From the NCBI RefSeq assembly GCF_000178155.2, contig NZ_ADKM02000066.1, positions 56,169 to 120,168 of the forward strand: 64,000 nucleotides of DNA, read 5' to 3'. The position numbers were made by a program, and so were the translations under genes. Below the pieces are notes generated by a model. It searched no databases. It saw nothing but the letters and a program-made list of their open reading frames with translations, and had not been told where the DNA came from. Origin of the DNA: Hominimerdicola alba 8. GTDB taxonomy: Bacteria > Bacillota > Clostridia > Oscillospirales > Ruminococcaceae. Shown piece by piece: positions 52,459 to 61,412 of this stretch. Positions within the stretch are counted from its first letter, which is position 1. Each line of letters opens with the position of its first letter.

Positions 52459-54243
52459 TCATGAATTATGAATTAACGACATGACCAGTTCTTCATCGGG
52501 CTTTACGGTTATGGTGTAGTTGTGGGTGAATATCACCATGCCGGGTTTTGAACCCGCAGGCTTCTTCACGAATTTGATGAAAGTGTAGTCAACATCGGCG
52601 CGGGAAGATGTCTTTGCCTTTGAGTAGTACGCCGCTATGACCGCCGCTTCTTCGATGGTGCGGTCGGGCGGGAGTTCATCGGGGGTGAACTTTGCCGCTT
52701 CGCCCCTGTCAGGACAGCTTATCACCACATGACAGCCTGTTATCTCCTTAGCGTGCAGCCATACATCGGTCTTTTTCGACTCCTTGCAGGTCAGACGGTC
52801 GTTCTGCGCATTGTTCCTGCCTACCCTTATCTCGTAGCCGTCACTTGATGTGAACTTCATCGGCGGCAGAGCCTTCGGCGGCTTGCCTTTCTGCCTGCTT
52901 CGGCTGATGTAGCCCTGTTCGGTCAGTTCTTGCCTGAGCGCCGCGATATCACCCTCAGTGCGGGCGCGTGTGAGGGCATCAAGCACCGTGTCGAGGTACT
53001 TCGCTTCTTCCTCACCTTTTGCTATAAGTTCTTTCAGAACTTTCTCGGCGGTGTCCAGCTTGCGGTATTCCTTGAAATACTTCTGCGCGTTCTGCACAGG
53101 TGTCAGCCGCTTGTCCAGCTTGACAGTGACTTCGTTCTGTGCTTCATCGTAGAAGTTTATGAGCTTAGCTTCGGTCATGCCCTTTTCCAGCGCGTAGAGA
53201 TTTGCTGTGATAAGGTCGCCGTACTGTTTCAGCTGTTCGCGCTTTGCACAGTCTTTCAGTTCAAGCTGTTGATTTTTCACCCTCGATTCGGTGCGGTCGA
53301 TGGTGTTCGCGAGAAGCCTGAAAAGGTCCTGCGCTTTCTGTTTGGTGCGTGAAAGCGTATCGCGTTCGGCATAGAAGAAATCGAGTAACTGCGATGGGCT
53401 GTCAAAATGCTTTGTCACCATCAGCCCGCCGTACTGGTCTATGTTGCAGAAGCAGAAATCTTTCAGTTCGCCGCCTGTGGTCTTGAGTACCGTGTATCTG
53501 TTCTCGCCGCTGTCAAACTGTGCGCGTATCTTCTTGATGAAAAACCACAGCCTGTCGCGGTGGTCGTCAGTCATATCGCCCACGATGACCTCAGCGGAAT
53601 GCGACACAAAGAACGCGCATTCCCGCGCAAATACAGGGGAAATGCCCTGCAAGGTCTTCATTATGCCCTTTGACAGTTCCAGTTTCGGGAATTCTGAGAG
53701 TTTCTCCTCAAATTCTTCACGCCCGCACTCGGTCAGTGAAAGTCTGTCATCACTTTCGGGCAGAGTGTATTTCACACCGGGCAGTACAGGCGTTTCGGAA
53801 GTTTCAGACGATATGCGCTTGATGCTGTCGATTATCTTTCCGTCTGCATCGGTCAGCATAAGGTTGGCACGCCTGCCCATAAGTTCCACCGTGACGGTCA
53901 GCCGCACTATGTCGCCCAACTCGTTTGAAGCATCGAAATCCAGCATGATAACACGCTCAAATGCGGGCTGACGAATATCCACCAGCTTTGCCGATGACAG
54001 ATGCTTGCGCATAAGCATGCAGAACATCGGCGGCTGTTTCGGATTTTCTATCTCCGCCGTTGTGAGGTGCAGTCTTGCAGTGCCCGCAACCGTGTTTATC
54101 AGAAGTTTCTTTATGCCGTCAAAAGTGCGCACCGCTATCAGCAGTTCGCCTTTAGATGGCTGATGTATCTTGTCAACGCGCCCGCCTATCAGTGGGAGCA
54201 GTTCTTTTCTTATCTCGCTTAAAAATACGCCGTCCAGCGCCAT
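52459..54243 (-). CDS. rqcH: NFACT-family ribosome-quality-control protein RqcH
   Basis: 594 residues. NFACT-N domain (MALDGVFLSEIRKELLPLIG, GELLIAVRTFDG), two helix-hairpin-helix motifs, a long coiled coil (about 275-420) and the NFACT-R domain (RVGRNNAQNDRL, DVWLHAKEITGCHVV). Bacterial RqcH binds stalled 50S subunits and adds alanine tails to nascent chains; older annotations call it fibronectin-binding protein. Start set by the AGGTGATGAT leader. It ends Ser-Leu-Ile-His-Asn-Ser with TGA supplied by a heptamer repeat. Confidence 0.93.
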   Translation of the reverse strand: MALDGVFLSEIRKELLPLIGGRVDKIHQPSKGELLIAVRTFDGIKKLLINTVAGTARLHLTTAEIENPKQPPMFCMLMRKHLSSAKLVDIRQPAFERVIMLDFDASNELGDIVRLTVTVELMGRRANLMLTDADGKIIDSIKRISSETSETPVLPGVKYTLPESDDRLSLTECGREEFEEKLSEFPKLELSKGIMKTLQGISPVFARECAFFVSHSAEVIVGDMTDDHRDRLWFFIKKIRAQFDSGENRYTVLKTTGGELKDFCFCNIDQYGGLMVTKHFDSPSQLLDFFYAERDTLSRTKQKAQDLFRLLANTIDRTESRVKNQQLELKDCAKREQLKQYGDLITANLYALEKGMTEAKLINFYDEAQNEVTVKLDKRLTPVQNAQKYFKEYRKLDTAEKVLKELIAKGEEEAKYLDTVLDALTRARTEGDIAALRQELTEQGYISRSRQKGKPPKALPPMKFTSSDGYEIRVGRNNAQNDRLTCKESKKTDVWLHAKEITGCHVVISCPDRGEAAKFTPDELPPDRTIEEAAVIAAYYSKAKTSSRADVDYTFIKFVKKPAGSKPGMVIFTHNYTITVKPDEELVMSLIHNS

Positions 54244-54272
54244 ATCATCACCTGCTTAAAAAAGATAACTTT

Positions 54273-54301
54273 ATTATACCACGACTTTCCCAAAAAGTAA
54301 A
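54273..54301 (-). promoter_or_regulatory. Promoter of rqcH
   Basis: TTTACT (complement of 54296-54301), 17-base spacer, TATAAT (complement of 54273-54278). The -35 is weak. Confidence 0.6.
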
Positions 54302-54414
54302 GCAAAATGTGTTGGGTGAAGGCACAGCACGTTCATGTGTCCCTGTCCGCACAGAAGGAGTGGATAGAAACGCGGTCACAGCCATTTCGCACCATCAGCA
54401 ATATAATTTATGAC

Positions 54415-54460
54415 TCCCAATTTTGATGTGTATTGCTGATGATACAAAACCAAATTGGGA
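54415..54460 (+). mobile_element. MITE-like element, family 2, short copy C
   Basis: 46 bases, TCCCAATTTTG to CAAATTGGGA, with TATTGCTGATGATACAAAAC inside. It lacks the GC-rich hairpin of copy B, showing that the hairpin is an optional internal part. Confidence 0.65.
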
Positions 54461-54465
54461 TATTT

Positions 54466-54628
54466 ATGACTATCCCTTTAGCACATCACTGCAAAATACC
54501 TTTATCAATGAGGAAAAACTGAGTTGATGTTATCTTTCCCCCGCCGCAGGCGGGGGAAAGATAACCGCCAACTGTATTCAATTCCAGATATAACATCGTT
54601 TATTTTGGTGTGTCAGCGGGATAACCAC
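54466..54628 (-). mobile_element. MITE-like element, family 1, copy C (inverted)
   Basis: Ends ATGACTATCCCTTTAGCACA and (inverted) GTGGTTATCCCGCTGACACA. The interior holds TTATCTTTCCCCCGCC paired with GGCGGGGGAAAGATAA. It lies five bases from a family 2 element. Confidence 0.7.
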
Positions 54629-54652
54629 GATATAATTTATATCACAGCAAAA

Positions 54653-54675
54653 AGAGCGGGAAAAACTCCCGCTCT
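54653..54675 (-). terminator. Terminator after the GH127 gene
   Basis: AGAGCGGGA (54653-54661) pairs with TCCCGCTCT (54667-54675); minus-strand T run follows. Confidence 0.85.
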
Positions 54676-54699
54676 CGTATATCGTGTTCATGCACGTTT

Positions 54700-57075
54700 T
54701 CAGCCCTTGCGCACAGTGTACAGGAAAGTACACAGCCTTGCCGATGCGCCGCCCTCTATGCCGCTGAATTCAAATGTGAGCGCCTTGCCGCTGATGCCGT
54801 TGGCGCTGACATTTTCGGCATACCTGTTCACTATATCGGCAGGTATCGGTATCTCGACCTGATATTCTTCGTCATCGCCGTCATAGTCAAGCACCTTGCT
54901 GTATATCTCACAGCCGCCCGCCTTTATGACGATGCCCCTGCCGCTGTCAGATTTCGCAAAAGCCGCCAGCAGGGAAGTTTCGGCGCTGTCGTCCACCAGC
55001 ATCCTGTAAGAGAAACTGCCGCCCGCGTTGGCACAGCGCGAAGTGCCGCTGTCTGTCACGCCTGTTGAGCCGTTTCCGTATTCTGCCATCTGATGCAGTT
55101 CATCGTTCTCATACTGCCCGTAACCCGTCTGAACGGTGTCCAGCAGGTCTTTGGGCTGACTGCCGTCCGCGTCCTGTTGAGCACCTTTCTCCAAAAACTG
55201 CCAGTAGATACCGTAGCGCTGTTTGTACTGTGAGTAGTGGGGGAGGAAAGTCAGTTCGGCATCTGTGTGCTTTAAGGCGAATTCCAGCCTGTTTCCGACG
55301 CGCACAAGGTTCTCGGTGATGTTCTCTATAAATTCGCTGACAGTGCCGTCTGCAATATGTATCTTCTCACTGCCGCTCGGCACGTAGGTAGTTTCTATCC
55401 TGCTGTACTGCGGTATCGTGACTTCTATGCCTGTCATAGTGTCGGTCATCTCGGCGGTGCCCAGCCTTGCACTCAGCACGATGGGACCGTATCTGAAACC
55501 GTAGGTGTTCTTATTGTCGGGCAGGCTGTGCGCCCTTACCTCCATCGGGAGTTTTATCTCCACCACCGAGCCGTCAGCGATGCCGCTTACTTCTGCATAG
55601 CCGCCGTTTATATCTGCATCGTATGCCTTGCCGTCAACGGTTATAACGGCATCGCCTGCCAGCCAGTCGGGGAGTCTTAATTTCAGCGATATGCCGCCCT
55701 TGCCGTGTATCATGAACTTTGCAGTGTCGCTGTTCGGTATATCGGTCATTTGCTCGACTTTCACGCCCTTTTCCGACCATTCTGCCGATGAACTTATATA
55801 CTGGTTGACGATAAGCGCATTTCCCTCAGTGAAATATATGCTGTCGCCCAGCTTTGTGAAATTCTCCATGCCCGAACCTGTACAGCACCAGAACTTTGTG
55901 TAAGGGGTGCTGTACACCTTGAAATAGCCCGAAGCCATCGGCTGGAAATAGGTACTCATGCCCGTTTCGGGGTTCTGTGAGGAAAGTATGGCGTTTATGA
56001 AAGTGTTCTCGTAATAGTCGGCGTACTTCTTTTCACCTGTTATCTCAAACAGCAGGCGGGAGAGTTTCAACATGTTGTAGGTGTTGCATGTTTCGCAGTT
56101 GGCGTTTGTGCGCTCGGCATCGAGCACATAGTCACAGCCGAAATGTTCCCACTCGCTGTTGCCGCCTGTTATGTAGCTGTGCTTTTGCACCACCATATCC
56201 CAGAAGCGTTCTGCATATCCCAGATACCTACCCGCATCGACAGTTTCACCGTTCACCGTTCTGCCGTCAAGTATCGCATAGCGTTTCAGCGCACCGAGAA
56301 ACTTCGGTATGGTGGTGTTGGCGTGCTTGTTGTTGAGGGCATTCTCGGTGCCTGCATATACATTCTCGAAGAGCGGTACTTCATCGAAACAGTGCGCCGC
56401 TATCGCGTGTTCTTCCTTGCCTGTCACGGCATAGAGTTCATACAGGCAGTCGTTCATGCCGCCGTATTCTATGCCCAGAACAGTGCGCTGTGTTTCTTCC
56501 GACCATCTGCTGACCCTGCGGTACACCCAGTCGCCCAAGCGTGAAGCAACTGTTTTCGCATTCTCATAGCCTGTCAGCCTATAGATGTCTATCGCGCCCG
56601 CCAGTATCTTGTGGAGCGTGTAATAAGGCACCCACGCCTGCGTCATTATGTTGGAAAGGTTCTTTTCCACATTGTCGAACTGCGCTTCAACGTTGTTTTT
56701 GTCTATTATCTTTGCGCCGAATATGAACCCTGTTCCCAGTGCTTGCTGACATTCTTTAAGACCGTCTGTCGTGGTGACAGCCAGCTTGTACAGCGCATCT
56801 CTGCGGGAGTCGCCCTCTTGCAGTGAAGCGTAAGCCTGCGCAACAGCCGTCATGTAGTGACCCACACAATGCCCGCCGATGAGGTCGTCCTCCCAGCCTG
56901 AATATCGCACCGCGCCGCGCATATCAAGCCCCGCAGTTTCACGGAAGCCTGCCAGCAGTCTGTCAGTGTCAAAACTCAGCAGATAGGCTATCTCCTTGTT
57001 GAAAGCGTTGGCGCAGTATTCATCTGTCACTGTCACCTGTCCCATCGGAAGCGGTCGTATCTTAGTGTGTACCAT
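54700..57075 (-). CDS. Beta-L-arabinofuranosidase, GH127 family
   Basis: 791 residues, no signal peptide, so cytoplasmic. An (alpha/alpha)6 barrel occupies about residues 20-430 and beta domains follow. Active-site blocks are present: GGHCVGHYM, GGMNDCLYEL, the NCETCNTYNML block with acid/base Glu and a zinc-binding Cys, and FWCCTGSGMENF with the Cys pair that includes the thiol nucleophile. The final 200 residues are beta-rich. The enzyme removes beta-L-arabinofuranose from plant arabinan or extensin glycans taken up as oligosaccharides. GGAGCTGATATAACG precedes the start. It is a single gene without a transporter next to it. Confidence 0.93.
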   Translation of the reverse strand: MVHTKIRPLPMGQVTVTDEYCANAFNKEIAYLLSFDTDRLLAGFRETAGLDMRGAVRYSGWEDDLIGGHCVGHYMTAVAQAYASLQEGDSRRDALYKLAVTTTDGLKECQQALGTGFIFGAKIIDKNNVEAQFDNVEKNLSNIMTQAWVPYYTLHKILAGAIDIYRLTGYENAKTVASRLGDWVYRRVSRWSEETQRTVLGIEYGGMNDCLYELYAVTGKEEHAIAAHCFDEVPLFENVYAGTENALNNKHANTTIPKFLGALKRYAILDGRTVNGETVDAGRYLGYAERFWDMVVQKHSYITGGNSEWEHFGCDYVLDAERTNANCETCNTYNMLKLSRLLFEITGEKKYADYYENTFINAILSSQNPETGMSTYFQPMASGYFKVYSTPYTKFWCCTGSGMENFTKLGDSIYFTEGNALIVNQYISSSAEWSEKGVKVEQMTDIPNSDTAKFMIHGKGGISLKLRLPDWLAGDAVITVDGKAYDADINGGYAEVSGIADGSVVEIKLPMEVRAHSLPDNKNTYGFRYGPIVLSARLGTAEMTDTMTGIEVTIPQYSRIETTYVPSGSEKIHIADGTVSEFIENITENLVRVGNRLEFALKHTDAELTFLPHYSQYKQRYGIYWQFLEKGAQQDADGSQPKDLLDTVQTGYGQYENDELHQMAEYGNGSTGVTDSGTSRCANAGGSFSYRMLVDDSAETSLLAAFAKSDSGRGIVIKAGGCEIYSKVLDYDGDDEEYQVEIPIPADIVNRYAENVSANGISGKALTFEFSGIEGGASARLCTFLYTVRKG

Positions 57076-57199
57076 CGTTATATCAGCTCCGTTATTGTAA
57101 ATATTTTGTCTTATGAAAGCAGGTGCGCCGCGTATAACTGTCAGTATCGGAACATATCATTGCTGTCTGTTTATCGCACGATGTCCTGCTACAGCGTTT

Positions 57200-57228
57200 A
57201 GTATACCACACTCACGCCCCGATTGCAA
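57200..57228 (-). promoter_or_regulatory. Promoter of the GH127 gene
   Basis: TTGCAA (complement of 57223-57228), 17-base spacer, TATACT (complement of 57200-57205). Confidence 0.7.
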
Positions 57229-57316
57229 GGGGGCATCGTCAAAATTGTACGTACTATTCTTACAAGTATTTTCACCCCTGTGCGGACAATTTGCACAATA
57301 CAACTTACAAAAAAAT

Positions 57317-57336
57317 CCCCCCGAAATATCGGGGGG
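57317..57336 (-). terminator. Terminator after the zinc-ribbon surface protein
   Basis: CCCCCCGA pairs with TCGGGGGG; seven A on the left give a U run in the minus-strand transcript. Confidence 0.9.
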
Positions 57337-57351
57337 ATAGTGATATCAGGT

Positions 57352-59412
57352 TTAAGAAGCCTTCTCGGTCTCCTCAGCAGGCTTTTCCTCCTCCTTAGCG
57401 GCGGTGGTAGTTTCCTCCTTAGAGTCCTCGTCCTTCTTCTCTTCGTCCTTCTTGTCCTCTTCCTTAGCGGTAGTGGTGGATTCCTCAGCCTTAGACTCTT
57501 CTTCCTTAGCGGTGGTAGTCGTGGTAGTGGTTTCCTCAGGCTTAGGCTCTTCGGGAGCTGATGAACCTGAGCTGCCGCTCTTGGTAACGGTGTAGCCTTC
57601 CTTGCCTACAACTTCCTTGTTGAAGTCGTTCATAGTGCCGTAGAGAGCGTACCTTACATCGTCCCAGCTGCTGCTCTGGTAGAACTTGCCGTCAGCAGTC
57701 AGCACGTTTTCGAGGTAGATAACTGCGAACAGTGAGCCTGTGCTTTCCTCTTCGTCATCGGTCTTTACCTTTATCTCGTACAGACCGTAAACTCTGTTAA
57801 CGTAGTCGCTCACGTTGTTGTAGTTGTTCTTGGAAGTGAATGCGACATAAACATCCTTCAGCACCATGCTGTCTACCTTTTCTACCTTGCCCTTGTAGTT
57901 TACGTTGGTAGCGTAGCTCAGCCAGCTTGCGCTGTTGCCCTGAAGTCTTGTCTTGATCTCGGTTTCTTCATCGCTGATGAGATCCTTTAAGTCAGCGCTC
58001 TCGTAAGCTGCCTTTGCGGTGTCGGCAGTTACGTATGCGGGCATGGTGTCCTCAACGGTGAATTCCTTTACAACGTAGCCGTCTTCGTCCATCTCGCCCT
58101 TGATCTTGTAGCCCTCAGACTTAAGGCTGTAGCTGTAAGCCTTGACTTTGAACTTGTCGCCCGCCTTAAGGCTGTCGTTGTTTTCCAGATAGAAGTTTAC
58201 ATTGTCAACGACCAGCTTATCCATGTTGTCGTTGTCGATATCCTTTACCTTAAGGAAAGGAGTACCCCTGTCATATACGAATTTGATGTTCTCGAATACA
58301 TCGATCTCTTTCAGTTCGGTAAGACCTGTAACTTCGATATCCTTTTTCAGGACATCCTTGCTCTTGATGACATAGCACTTGCCATCGCTCTCAAAATAGA
58401 AAGCATCGCCTGCGGGCTTAAGGTCATATATCTCACAGGTAACGGTGATCTTGTCGCCGTTTGAAAGACTTGAGGTGTAGTCGTAGTTGTAGTAGAGATC
58501 ATCGGGGGTATCAGCTGTGCTGTCTATCGACACACTGCCCTCGCCGTCAAGACCGCTGAATTCGACAGTGAAGTACTTCTCATCGAACGGATCAAAGTCG
58601 ATGCCCTCTTCAAGGTTCTTGACTTCCAGTGTGAACTCGGTGTTGGTCAGCTTGATCTTGTTATCTTTGAGGTAATCTTCATCATATTCGATGGTTACCT
58701 TTACCTTGTCGCCGTTTTTGAGGTTCTTGTCCTTGTCGAACTTAGCCTTGATAAGGTACTTATCATTAGGGTTGGTCTTCAGCAGAGCCTTTCTCATCGA
58801 GATGATATCGCTGGTGTCCTTAGCTTTTGTCCATGTCTTTTCGAGCACTTTGGGGTCAACTGACAGGAAAGGTGAAACTTCCTTTTCATCAGTAACGTCC
58901 AGGTCGTCAAGCAGTTCTTTCATCTCTTTGCTCGAACCCTTAAGATTGCTCTTAATTGCAAGCGCTTTGTCGCTCTCCTTATAAACGTCGTTAGAATAAG
59001 CGTTCAGGTCGCCTGTAACAGTACCGTAGCTGTTCAGACCCTCGAACTTGAACTCGAACAGTTCCTTAGCATCTACCTTCTGGTACTTGGTGACATTTAC
59101 TATAATGATTATAGCAACGATTATCGCCACAAGTGCTGCCAGCGGTATCAGCGCCATCTTGGGATTTTTCTTGATCTTCTCGATCAGCGGGTTAGGCTTC
59201 TTCGGCACAGCTGCCGCAGCCTGCTGGAAGTTGTTGTACTGCTGCGTCTGACCGTAGTTGGCACCGTTGTTCTGGTAAGCGCCTGCCTGCGGATCCATAC
59301 CTCCTACAGCAGCCTGAGCCGCATCAGCAGCGTCAGCCACTACAGCGCCGCAGCCGCCGCAGAACTTCATGCCATCCTCGATCTGTGCGCCGCATATTGC
59401 ACAAATTCTCAT
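57352..59412 (-). CDS. Zinc-ribbon membrane protein with repeated outer beta domains and an acidic Thr-rich tail
   Basis: 686 residues. A zinc ribbon CAICG...CGGCG (about residues 4-22), an Ala/Gln/Asn-rich linker, one membrane helix (about 86-107), then about 470 residues outside with repeated beta units of the kind GDKVKVTIEYDEDYL and GDKITVTCEIYDL. The last 75 residues are low-complexity Glu/Lys/Thr (EETTTTTTTAKEEESKAEES). Proteins of this plan are frequent in Ruminococcus relatives, function unknown; the tail looks like a wall-spanning or flexible surface stretch. AGGAGGAACTG precedes the start. Own promoter and terminator. Confidence 0.8.
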   Translation of the reverse strand: MRICAICGAQIEDGMKFCGGCGAVVADAADAAQAAVGGMDPQAGAYQNNGANYGQTQQYNNFQQAAAAVPKKPNPLIEKIKKNPKMALIPLAALVAIIVAIIIIVNVTKYQKVDAKELFEFKFEGLNSYGTVTGDLNAYSNDVYKESDKALAIKSNLKGSSKEMKELLDDLDVTDEKEVSPFLSVDPKVLEKTWTKAKDTSDIISMRKALLKTNPNDKYLIKAKFDKDKNLKNGDKVKVTIEYDEDYLKDNKIKLTNTEFTLEVKNLEEGIDFDPFDEKYFTVEFSGLDGEGSVSIDSTADTPDDLYYNYDYTSSLSNGDKITVTCEIYDLKPAGDAFYFESDGKCYVIKSKDVLKKDIEVTGLTELKEIDVFENIKFVYDRGTPFLKVKDIDNDNMDKLVVDNVNFYLENNDSLKAGDKFKVKAYSYSLKSEGYKIKGEMDEDGYVVKEFTVEDTMPAYVTADTAKAAYESADLKDLISDEETEIKTRLQGNSASWLSYATNVNYKGKVEKVDSMVLKDVYVAFTSKNNYNNVSDYVNRVYGLYEIKVKTDDEEESTGSLFAVIYLENVLTADGKFYQSSSWDDVRYALYGTMNDFNKEVVGKEGYTVTKSGSSGSSAPEEPKPEETTTTTTTAKEEESKAEESTTTAKEEDKKDEEKKDEDSKEETTTAAKEEEKPAEETEKAS

Positions 59413-59511
59413 AACACAGTTCCTCCTGTTTCTTCATATATTCGGGCGTTGAACCCTTGTGTGCGTACATTGTGAAATACCTTAAAAATTTAAACATAAA
59501 TGTACATACTA

Positions 59512-59540
59512 AGTATAAAACATTAAAAACCTTTTGTCAA
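59512..59540 (-). promoter_or_regulatory. Promoter of the zinc-ribbon surface protein gene
   Basis: TTGACA (complement of 59535-59540), 17-base spacer, TATACT (complement of 59512-59517). Leader about 100 bases, AT-rich. Confidence 0.75.
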
Positions 59541-59659
59541 GGGTACACCCAACATTTTGCGCTATAGCACAAAACGCTCAGTAAAAGCGCATTTTATTTG
59601 AGCATTTTCAATATTTAAGAAAAAAGCCTGTTGTTATTCAGCGACGCAGCATACGCAAA

Positions 59660-59687
59660 AAAGCGGAAGACCGCAGTCCTCCGCTTT
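59660..59687 (-). terminator. Terminator after the APH-like gene
   Basis: AAAGCGGA (59660-59667) pairs with TCCGCTTT (59680-59687); A run on the left. Confidence 0.8.
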
Positions 59688-59708
59688 GAAAACGTATTTG
59701 CGCGCGTA

Positions 59709-60467
59709 TCAGGAATAGTCCACAACGTCGATCCAGCGCATGAGCAGATCCTTTTCTTCTTCTCTGCCCTTTATCAGCTGAGCGGCAGCCACGATCGGCA
59801 GCCATGCCTGAACATACTGCTTTGAAGTACCGCTCTTTAGGCAGTACTTGTCGAGGTAAGCGTCAGCAGTATCGGGATTATTGAGGCAGAAGAGCAGGTA
59901 AGTCCTTGCAACATCGGCAGAAGCGTTGCCCTGTCTTGCGGCAGACCAGTTGATGACATAAGTGCCCTCATCATTGATGATGACATTCTTTGGTGCGAAG
60001 TTGCCGTGACAGAGTTTGATGTGTTTTGGCATCGAGTCCAGTCTGGTCAGCAGTTCGTACTTCTTTATCTCGTCAATGGCGGCGAGCGATTTTATCTGCC
60101 TTGCCATCTTGTCTTTCAGCTTGGAGAGCAGGGGCATGTACTGAGCATGTATCTCCATCTGAATGTCGATGAACTGGTTGAGGTAGGTTTCCATCTTATC
60201 GGGATTTTCGTCCATTAACTGCTGTAGGGTCTTGCCCTTGATGAAGTCGAAGGAGATAGCCCACTTGCCGTCAACTACAGAAACTTCATGCAGTATAGGT
60301 GTTTTGATGAAAGAATTGACCATAGTGGTCTCGCACCTTGCATGAGTCAGCGCTGCGTAAAGGCATTTCTCCTTATACTCGGGTTTATTGTAAACGTTGA
60401 TAGACTTGCCGTCGCACTCATAGATGTCATAGATGTCGCCGTGAGCGATGAAATTTTTCAGTTCCAT
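59709..60467 (-). CDS. APH-fold phosphotransferase-like protein with both catalytic Asp replaced by Asn
   Basis: 252 residues, aminoglycoside-phosphotransferase/choline-kinase fold. The catalytic loop reads LCHGNFAPKNVII (His154, Asn156, Asn161) where active relatives have HGD. The metal-binding motif reads VINWSAARQGNA (Asn173) where relatives have IDW. I checked both codons in the sequence (AAC in each case). The loss of both acids suggests a pseudokinase or an unusual reaction. The N-lobe is short but has a Lys (Lys21 or Lys28 region) and acidic residues. AAAAGGAGAATATCT precedes the ATG. The gene stands alone with a good promoter, so it is probably expressed. Confidence 0.8.
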   Translation of the reverse strand: MELKNFIAHGDIYDIYECDGKSINVYNKPEYKEKCLYAALTHARCETTMVNSFIKTPILHEVSVVDGKWAISFDFIKGKTLQQLMDENPDKMETYLNQFIDIQMEIHAQYMPLLSKLKDKMARQIKSLAAIDEIKKYELLTRLDSMPKHIKLCHGNFAPKNVIINDEGTYVINWSAARQGNASADVARTYLLFCLNNPDTADAYLDKYCLKSGTSKQYVQAWLPIVAAAQLIKGREEEKDLLMRWIDVVDYS

Positions 60468-60532
60468 AGATATTCTCCTTTTCTATATGGTAAATTAACT
60501 AGTGAATTCCATAAATCTTTTGGAATGTCTAT

Positions 60533-60561
60533 ATTATACTACAAAACTTTGCAAATTGCAA
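60533..60561 (-). promoter_or_regulatory. Promoter of the APH-like gene
   Basis: TTGCAA (complement of 60556-60561), 17-base spacer, TATAAT (complement of 60533-60538). Confidence 0.7.
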
Positions 60562-60689
60562 GCCCTTTTCGTGATTTTCACAAATGTTAAGTATATATTC
60601 ATAATATATAGTACATCCATTCACAAGTTAGAACCTATTATAGCGACATTCTATAAAAGCAGGCTAATTTCGTTGTGCAAAATGCTGTG

Positions 60690-61091
60690 GCTTATATGGA
60701 ATGTGTCGGCATGACTCCCGCCACATGATAACATCAATGCTGTGCAGAAGATGGTTTGCCGTTCTGCCAAAGGTGAATGCAGTTCTGACGGTGTTTGTCA
60801 AGCCGACACAACCGTGTGTGCCAATACTCCTTGACATGCTTTTATTTGGAGTGCGCCCCACCCGCCCGCCCACCGGGTTTTGTGCCCTGAATTATTGACC
60901 GGCACATTCGCGTGCGCCTCCGCCGAAAACGCTGTCGCGCTAACTTTTCGCCGGCAATTCGCCGCCGGCATAAAGAAAGGGCGCAGACAAGAGTATCGTC
61001 CGCGCTCTATTATTTGCGAATTGCCCGCATTTGGGTCGGAAGATCTGTTGTTCTTATCCGACTTCTGGGCTTTTGTTTTGCTTTGCTCAAC
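60690..61091 (-). repeat. GC-rich intergenic repeat, inverted copy, first part
   Basis: Holds TGTCGGCATGACTCCCGCC, CCCGCCCGCCCACCGGG, GAATTATTGACCGGCAC, GCTGTCGCGCTAACTTTTCG, GCGAATTGCCCGC, GGGTCGGAAGATC and TATCCGACTTCTGGGCTTTT, many of them shared with 43203-43641. It is cut by a family 3 element at 61092. Confidence 0.65.
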
Positions 61092-61194
61092 TATAGCAAT
61101 CCGCCTTAAAATTCAGACAAAATCCAGTCACAAAACCCATAAATCCCAGCTCTTGCGACTGGATTTTGTGAATTTAAAAAGTTGGATTGCTATA
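61092..61194 (-). mobile_element. MITE-like element, family 3, copy B
   Basis: 103 bases, TATAGCAATCCGCC to GTTGGATTGCTATA; inverted relative to copy A at 27977. It carries 13 extra bases in the centre. Its insertion splits the GC-rich repeat, whose second part resumes at 61195. Confidence 0.7.
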
Positions 61195-61412
61195 ATTTTT
61201 GGCGTTGCTTGTGGACTGCTTCACCTATTGAGGGCACTGCCCTCAAACTCCCGCAAGCCCTCCGGCGGCGGGCTTGACCGACCGCTTTGACTCACGCACC
61301 GATTTGTGTTTTTGCACAGCTTTGTCTGCGGCAAAGCTCCTGCTAGAACGGAATTATTTCGGTCATGTCAAAAATTATGAATTATGAATTATGAATTATG
61401 AATTATGAATTG
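61195..61412 (-). repeat. GC-rich intergenic repeat, second part, and five heptamers
   Basis: Contains TTGAGGGCACTGCCCTCAAA and GCAAGCCCTCCGGCGGCGGG, inverted versions of text at 13965 and 30540. The heptamer array, AATTATG repeated five times at 61373-61412, ends inside the dehydrogenase gene. Confidence 0.75.

Noticed and set aside
54700..57075. Possible secreted enzyme
   Set aside because: The GH127 protein starts with a charged, non-hydrophobic segment; no signal peptide or lipobox can be seen.
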